Origin: Spartobacteria bacterium
Lineage (GTDB): Bacteria; Verrucomicrobiota; Verrucomicrobiia; Chthoniobacterales; UBA10450
Length of the DNA stretch: 64,000 nucleotides
Direction: 5' to 3'
Assembly (NCBI GenBank): GCA_003169975.1
Contig: PNAA01000024.1
Location: 161,273 to 225,272 of the forward strand
Part shown: positions 57,005 to 64,000 of the stretch, piece by piece
Layout: the number at the start of each line of letters is the position of its first letter
Position numbering within the stretch: position 1 is the first letter of the stretch
Translations under genes and position numbers: made by a program
The notes under the pieces: generated by a model
The model's database searches: none
What the model was told of the DNA's origin: nothing
What the model saw: only the letters and a program-made list of their open reading frames with translations

Positions 57005-57107
57005 ATCGTCCCTTGGCCGTAGCGATCAAGCACCGGCCCGTTCGCCCTGCTTTGTTTTCGGTAGTGTCCAGCTTGGCGGATCGAACGCTTGGGCCTTTCC
57101 CCGCGAG

Positions 57108-59663
<2,556 letters not shown>

Positions 59664-59823
59664 CGTTGATGAACACGGACGCGGTGATGTGCATGGCGTT
59701 GACCAGGCAAAGGCCTTCGCGCACGCCGCTTTGACCAACGAGTTCCTCAATCTTCGGCGTGATGTTGATGAACCCGCGCCGGCCGGGAACTTCAAACCAG
59801 AGATATTCGGTAAGCGATTTCAT
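59664..59823 (-). pseudogene. YjbQ/UPF0047 N-terminal fragment
   Basis: The first 53 codons match the copy at 56519: [20 protein letters not shown] through [13 protein letters not shown]. The match then ends and unrelated codons run to a stop near 59617. It is a truncated second copy, immediately downstream of the esterase gene on the same strand. Confidence 0.8.
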
Positions 59824-59867
59824 GCGGTCACAACTATCAGACCCCACGCAGGCGAGCCCAACGGTTT

Positions 59868-60599
59868 TTAGAAGTGCGCACCCACGTACTCCCACATCTG
59901 GTGGTGCCAGTAAGGCCATTCGTGACCGCCCTTCGGGCCCCAGTCGTCCAGATGATGAGCAATCCCCCGGCCCGCGAGCACCGCGGACATTCGGTAGGTC
60001 GGCCCGCTGTTCTCCCACGGGCCAGTGCCGGTCGCGAGCCGGATGTCGCAACTCCCGTAGTGGTGCAGAAACCAGGGGTCATTCTGGTTGGCCATATAGT
60101 CCACCGGGTTATTGAAGTAGAAGTTGTCGTCGTACATCCCGTCCATGGAATCCCGCATATCGTAGATGCCTGAGAGTGCGTAGCAGCGCTTCACACGATC
60201 GGGATGCTTGAAGAGGGTGTTGGCCGCGTGATAGGCACCGAGCGACGCTCCCAGCGTGGCAATCGGGATGCCAGGCGTCTGGCACTGGGAGTCAACGAAT
60301 GGGAAAACTTCGTTCGCGACATAGGCGTCGTACTGCGCCTGCATCCAACTCCGATGGAAGGGGTGCGCTCCCTTGTTTTGGAACGAATCGTTGTGCACGC
60401 CGTTGATGGAGAAGATTCGGATTCGCCCCTGTTCCAGGTACGGGCTGAGGGCGCCGACCATACCCTGACCTTCCTGTTCCCATTCGTCGCCGCCGCTCGT
60501 CGGGAACGCGAGGAGGGGCATACCGAAATGGCCGTAAACGGCGACGCCCATGTCGCGATTGAGACGGTGAGAGTACCAACGCTGATAGTCACGATGCAT
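59868..60599 (-). CDS. Esterase of the alpha/beta-hydrolase fold
   Basis: 243 aa from the ATG at 60599 ([34 protein letters not shown]). The nucleophile elbow is GASLGAY at about residue 120. The acid is probably in the HHLDDWG region and the His is in [12 protein letters not shown] near the C-terminus. It resembles enterochelin-esterase-like and PHB-depolymerase-like proteins. Substrate unknown. A 50-bp piece of a paralogue survives at 48027-48076. Confidence 0.82.
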   Translation of the reverse strand: MHRDYQRWYSHRLNRDMGVAVYGHFGMPLLAFPTSGGDEWEQEGQGMVGALSPYLEQGRIRIFSINGVHNDSFQNKGAHPFHRSWMQAQYDAYVANEVFPFVDSQCQTPGIPIATLGASLGAYHAANTLFKHPDRVKRCYALSGIYDMRDSMDGMYDDNFYFNNPVDYMANQNDPWFLHHYGSCDIRLATGTGPWENSGPTYRMSAVLAGRGIAHHLDDWGPKGGHEWPYWHHQMWEYVGAHF

Positions 60600-60728
60600 G
60601 CCTTGCGAGGATACGCGGTTGACGGTCGGGCTCAAGCCCGGTTTGACCATCGCGCTCGCGCCGAGGACCTGGGAAAACGCTGAAACGCTGACATGCTGAG
60701 ATGCTGAAATGGAGAGGTTGGAGGTCCG

Positions 60729-61295
60729 CTATCGATCCCGGAGAATTTTCGCGATTTTCTCGATCGTGTTCCAATTGCGGGTCGTCGCTGGCACGCCCAG
60801 GCGCTTCTCGATCTGGCCGAGGTAGCTGATCGCCTTCATCTCCCGACGATACAGACCCAGAACGAAATTGCCTTGGATTGCGATGATCTTCAACAGCCAG
60901 TCGTCGTTCGACGGTAGAGCGAAGGGAAGAGGCGGCGGTTGGCGAAGTGGTTTGTGCAACACATTCACGAATCGGGTTACGTCCGGACCCGAGGGCTGGC
61001 CTGCGAATGGATTTTTTGACGCGAGCCTGATGATGTCGCGCGCGGGACAAATCATGATCTCGCATTGAAAGGGCAACTTGCGAGCGAACGCCGCGCGCAG
61101 GACCGACTCGCTCACGTCCTTCCGGACGACAAACGTGCCGACGGCGCCAATGTTAACGATGTCGAACTTGGCCAACTGTTTCGCGATCAGGGCTGGGCGG
61201 CATCGATTTGCTCCTCCGACATTCACCGCTCGAAGAAATACGACCGAAGGCACAAGAAGAAAATTAGCACGCGACGGGAGCGACTGCTTTGACAA
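60729..61295 (-). CDS. DUF1697 family protein
   Basis: 188 aa; the start is uncertain because the family begins near VVFLRAVNVGGANR. The body has KFDIVNIGAVGTFVVRKDV and a C-terminal KRLGVPATTRNWNTIEKI, both typical of DUF1697. Function unknown. Upstream, toward 60669-60715, lies a GCTGAAA-type microrepeat. Confidence 0.82.
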   Translation of the reverse strand: MSKQSLPSRANFLLVPSVVFLRAVNVGGANRCRPALIAKQLAKFDIVNIGAVGTFVVRKDVSESVLRAAFARKLPFQCEIMICPARDIIRLASKNPFAGQPSGPDVTRFVNVLHKPLRQPPPLPFALPSNDDWLLKIIAIQGNFVLGLYRREMKAISYLGQIEKRLGVPATTRNWNTIEKIAKILRDR

Positions 61296-61328
61296 TGGCC
61301 GCGATGGTAAGCGATGGAGTGGGGTAAT

Positions 61329-61730
61329 ATGGAAATCAAACGAAGTGGTTCACAACCGTCGAGCAAAGGACCGGGTGATTGGTTTACCGGCGTGGTGCGC
61401 ATCGATCCGTTGTTCGAGGCGCCCGAACCGGCGCGAGTGAGGGGCGCAAGTGTTACCTTCGAGCCCGGTGCGCGCACTGCCTGGCATACGCACCCGTTAG
61501 GCCAGACACTGATTGTCACTGCGGGCTGCGGTCGGGCGCAGCGCGCGAGCGGGCCGATCGAGGAGATTCATCCCGGCGACGTCGTCTGGTTTTCGCCTAA
61601 CGAAAAGCATTGGCATGGTGCGGCGCCAACCACGGCCATGACGCATATTGCCATTCAGGAAGCGCTCGGCGGCAAGGCGGTTGATTGGATGGAAAAGGTG
61701 GGCGACGAGGAATACACCGGTAAAAGCTGA
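61329..61730 (+). CDS. Cupin-domain protein
   Basis: 133 aa from the ATG at 61329. The conserved cupin boxes are visible: box 1 [20 protein letters not shown] with two metal His, and box 2 [19 protein letters not shown] with a third His. The layout resembles small quercetinase- or carboxymuconolactone-decarboxylase-linked cupins. Substrate unknown. It contains the octamer CCTAACGA as P-N-E. Confidence 0.85.
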   Translation: MEIKRSGSQPSSKGPGDWFTGVVRIDPLFEAPEPARVRGASVTFEPGARTAWHTHPLGQTLIVTAGCGRAQRASGPIEEIHPGDVVWFSPNEKHWHGAAPTTAMTHIAIQEALGGKAVDWMEKVGDEEYTGKS

Positions 61731-62029
61731 AACGGTGAAACTCTGAAAAGCTGAAACACTGAGATCTGAAACGCTGGGCCCCGAAGACATCGTCGCGGCA
61801 CTAAGCGAGACGGGTTTCGAAGAAGTTCGCATCGATCGGCCCGAGCCGGACAGTCAACGCACGTCATCAGCGCGCAGCGGCGGTGAGGTGCTCGCATGCC
61901 GGACGGCGGCCTGGCGATGTTCACACAGGCCGCTCGATCTCGATTCATTACCGGCCGAAACCGAAAAGGAACCCGAATTTTAAGGCATGTCCCACGACTC
62001 CTGGACAGCCAGTGAGGCGATCGGGAAAG
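61731..62029. other. Region with GCTGAAA microrepeats and a possible gene relic
   Basis: The first 55 nt are a degenerate tandem of CTGAAA-type units (CTGAAACGGTGAAACTCTGA). From 61780 an open stretch PEDIVAALSETGFEEVRIDRPEP looks like the end of a methyltransferase-type protein without a start. The rest holds nothing I can name. Confidence 0.35.
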
Positions 62030-62359
62030 TCATAAGTTCGTCTGAACGAATTTGGGACTGGCGTGGATATCGATCTGGCGCAGCGTCGTGTCGCCGGTGT
62101 TGACGAAGCGATGCGGGGTGTTCGCCGGGATAACGACAATGCCGCTCGCTTTCACCTCCCGCGCTTCCTCGCCAACCGTGATGGTGGCGGTTCCTTCGAG
62201 GGTGAAAGCGACCTCGACGTAGGGATGCGTGTGCAAGGGTGGGCCCTGACCGGGCTTCGCCGTCACGATGTAGGCTGAGAAGGGCGCCCCCTGGTTTGCG
62301 CCGACGAACTCGTGCGACATTCCAACGAAGGGTAGCTGCTCGAGATGGAGAAAGCTCAT
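62030..62359 (-). CDS. Small cupin protein
   Basis: 109 aa. Box 1 is GQGPPLHTHPYVEVAFTLEG with the two metal-ligand His and a Glu; box 2 is ASGIVVIPANTPHRFVN with a third His. It is a single-domain cupin of the kind found in sugar- or signal-binding proteins. It stands alone between non-coding stretches; 62360-62590 contains no clear gene. Confidence 0.85.
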   Translation of the reverse strand: MSFLHLEQLPFVGMSHEFVGANQGAPFSAYIVTAKPGQGPPLHTHPYVEVAFTLEGTATITVGEEAREVKASGIVVIPANTPHRFVNTGDTTLRQIDIHASPKFVQTNL

Positions 62360-62590
62360 AAGTGGACTCTACAGCATGTTGGACCTGTATCACGATCGAC
62401 AACGCACATCTCGGGGTCGAAGAACGCTCGGGTTCACCGAGCACATCCGGGCGCTCCTCCACGCCAAGGGACTTGAGTGGCCCGACCCGGTAACGCGGGC
62501 AGTTAACGGAACCGTGTCTGCCAAAGCATTTGTGCTTGACGAATCGACCGAAATCAGGAGCAATCGTGCCTCAGTCACCTTATTCAATTT

Positions 62591-63934
62591 ATGAAAGTAA
62601 CTCGTTTATTGGAGAAACTTTGCCTCACGACGCGGTCGAACAAGAGTGGCTTGATCGCGATCTCGCTCCTCCTCTCCAGCGCCCTGGCGGCAAGCGCTGC
62701 GCAACAACAGACTCTTTATGCCGCCACGGGCTCGTTGGGCGTCCAGGGTGTTCTTTATACCCTCGATCCGGCCACGGGCGCCGTGCTCACGACGGTCGGG
62801 TCATTGAATGACGCGTCCGGCAACAACTACGGTATGGCTGGGCTCCGCTACGACCCGTTCAACGGCATATTTTACGGCGCGACCGCGGGCGATTCTCCGA
62901 CCCATCCCAGCTATCTCGTCATCGTCGACCCGACCACCGCCCTGGTCACACCGATCGGCCCATTTGGGGTTGTCCTTACGGATATAGCCATCGACCCAAC
63001 CACTGGGATCATGTATGGGGTCTCCGGCTTCAATCAAAAGTTTTACACCATCAATCTTGCGACGGGCCTGGCGACTCAGACCGGCTCAACCGGGCTTGGT
63101 TTCCAGAACGGGGGTGGCCTGGCCGCTAACTCCACGGGCGCACTTTTTGGCGTCGATAATTTTTCCTGCTACTCCTACAACAAGACGACCGGGGCGGCCA
63201 CGTTAATCGGTCTAACGCTGCTCCCGGATCTGGTGAGAGCGGCGGACTTCAACGCCGCCGATGTATTTTATGGACTGGAAGGCGGTGGGGGGACCGACAA
63301 TCTGCACCTTCGCTTCCTGGTCACGGTAAACCTCACTACAGGGCTGGGCACGCTGGTGGCGCCCATCAGCATCGGGGACCTTGACGGGCTGGCCTTCGTT
63401 CCGGCCACGGCCCCAGTTCAGCTGGTCGGCATCGTCTCAGAAATGATTGATGGCGGCTCCGGCACGTATGATATCGATCTGACGAGCGGTACTGCCGTCG
63501 AATGCAGAAACGGGGTGGGCGGCAACTACACGCTGATTCTCACCTTCTCAAACAACCTAACGAGCGTTGATAGCGCCAGCGTGGGTTGCGGCTCGGTCGG
63601 CAGCAGCGCCATCGGCCCGAACCCTAATCAATACACGGTCAACTTGAGCGGCCAGGGCGCGTGCAATGCCCAATACAATACCGTTACGCTGAGCAACGTG
63701 AATGATTCCATGGGCAACCACAGCACCACGGTTCTCAGTCCGCAATGGGGTCTGCTCATCGGCGACACCACCGGCGACGGTAGTGTCAATGCCGGCGACA
63801 TCGCCCAGACCAAATCCCAGTCGGGTCAGCCGGTCACCGGTTCCAACTTCCGCGAAGACGTCAACGTCGACGGCAGTATCAGCGCCGGCGACATCGGGCT
63901 GGTTAAATCAAAATCAGGTACCGGACTGCCTTAG
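62591..63934 (+). CDS. Secreted protein with a C-terminal dockerin-like domain
   Basis: 447 aa, signal peptide ending LLLSSALAASA. The first 280 residues are repeats of the type TLYAATGSLGVQGVLYTLDPATGAV, AGLRYDPFNGIFYGATAGD and IAIDPTTGIMYGVSG, a beta-propeller-like pattern. The C-terminus has two calcium-binding loops, DTTGDGSVNAGDIAQTKSQSGQ and DVNVDGSISAGDIGLVKSKSGT, as in type I dockerins. It is probably exported and anchored or complexed outside the cell. The last 66 nt of the window hold no gene. Confidence 0.85.
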   Translation: MKVTRLLEKLCLTTRSNKSGLIAISLLLSSALAASAAQQQTLYAATGSLGVQGVLYTLDPATGAVLTTVGSLNDASGNNYGMAGLRYDPFNGIFYGATAGDSPTHPSYLVIVDPTTALVTPIGPFGVVLTDIAIDPTTGIMYGVSGFNQKFYTINLATGLATQTGSTGLGFQNGGGLAANSTGALFGVDNFSCYSYNKTTGAATLIGLTLLPDLVRAADFNAADVFYGLEGGGGTDNLHLRFLVTVNLTTGLGTLVAPISIGDLDGLAFVPATAPVQLVGIVSEMIDGGSGTYDIDLTSGTAVECRNGVGGNYTLILTFSNNLTSVDSASVGCGSVGSSAIGPNPNQYTVNLSGQGACNAQYNTVTLSNVNDSMGNHSTTVLSPQWGLLIGDTTGDGSVNAGDIAQTKSQSGQPVTGSNFREDVNVDGSISAGDIGLVKSKSGTGLP

Positions 63935-64000
63935 AGCCCCAGTTGGTTCGCGGAACAGACAACTTTTTTCATTCTCGTTACCGGCGGCAAAGGCGAAGAA

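Overview
This window looks like a chromosome segment of a verrucomicrobial soil-type bacterium, probably of the Spartobacteria/Chthoniobacterales group. This placement is inferred, not tested. It rests on high-GC core genes, an lpxI-type lipid A gene, an ECF sigma factor paired with a kinase/PEGA/FGE-sulfatase protein, a dockerin-like secreted protein, many palindromic repeats and RAYT transposases.

The left half (1-35 kb) is mostly housekeeping. It holds the 3' part of obg, a GT4 glycosyltransferase, and a split F-type ATP synthase locus (atpB-E-F-H-A-G, then about 2.5 kb with two small C-terminally anchored secreted proteins and two pseudopilins, then atpD-C). lpxI and tRNA-Ala(GGC) follow. 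Next come a ChrB-like/MFS/broken-esterase operon, an AlkP-superfamily phosphodiesterase, the rnpA-yidD-yidC-khpB cluster, a fasciclin protein, a lipase-maturation-factor-like membrane protein, a cell-wall amidase, the sigma/kinase pair, and a bacterial alpha-2-macroglobulin with its partner pbpC. At 35.6-37.8 kb a TPP riboswitch with an intrinsic terminator precedes thiC.

The right half (37.8-64 kb) is accessory DNA. It contains orphan or broken toxin-antitoxin-like genes, a SIR2-HerA antiphage pair followed by a KTSC-domain gene, an IS3 remnant, two RAYT elements with recognisable terminal inverted repeats, an IS630 stub, an Mrr-like endonuclease, a duplicated DUF1801 gene flanking an M28 peptidase, a zeta-toxin stub, and an XRE regulator between two near-identical palindromes. 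katG lies between a frameshifted yjbQ and a yjbQ fragment. Several small stress or uncharacterised-domain genes, two cupins and a dockerin-like protein follow.

Two signals cut across the gene list. First, the non-palindromic octamer CCTAACGA occurs about 30 times by hand count, 26 of them in the first 34.7 kb, in both orientations and several reading frames. Its behaviour resembles a DNA uptake or genome-architecture word. Second, several unrelated REPIN/MITE-like palindromes are present, some of them inside open reading frames (pbpC twice, thiC once, the yidD tail) without breaking the frame. Two RAYT transposases that could mobilise such repeats are in the same window.
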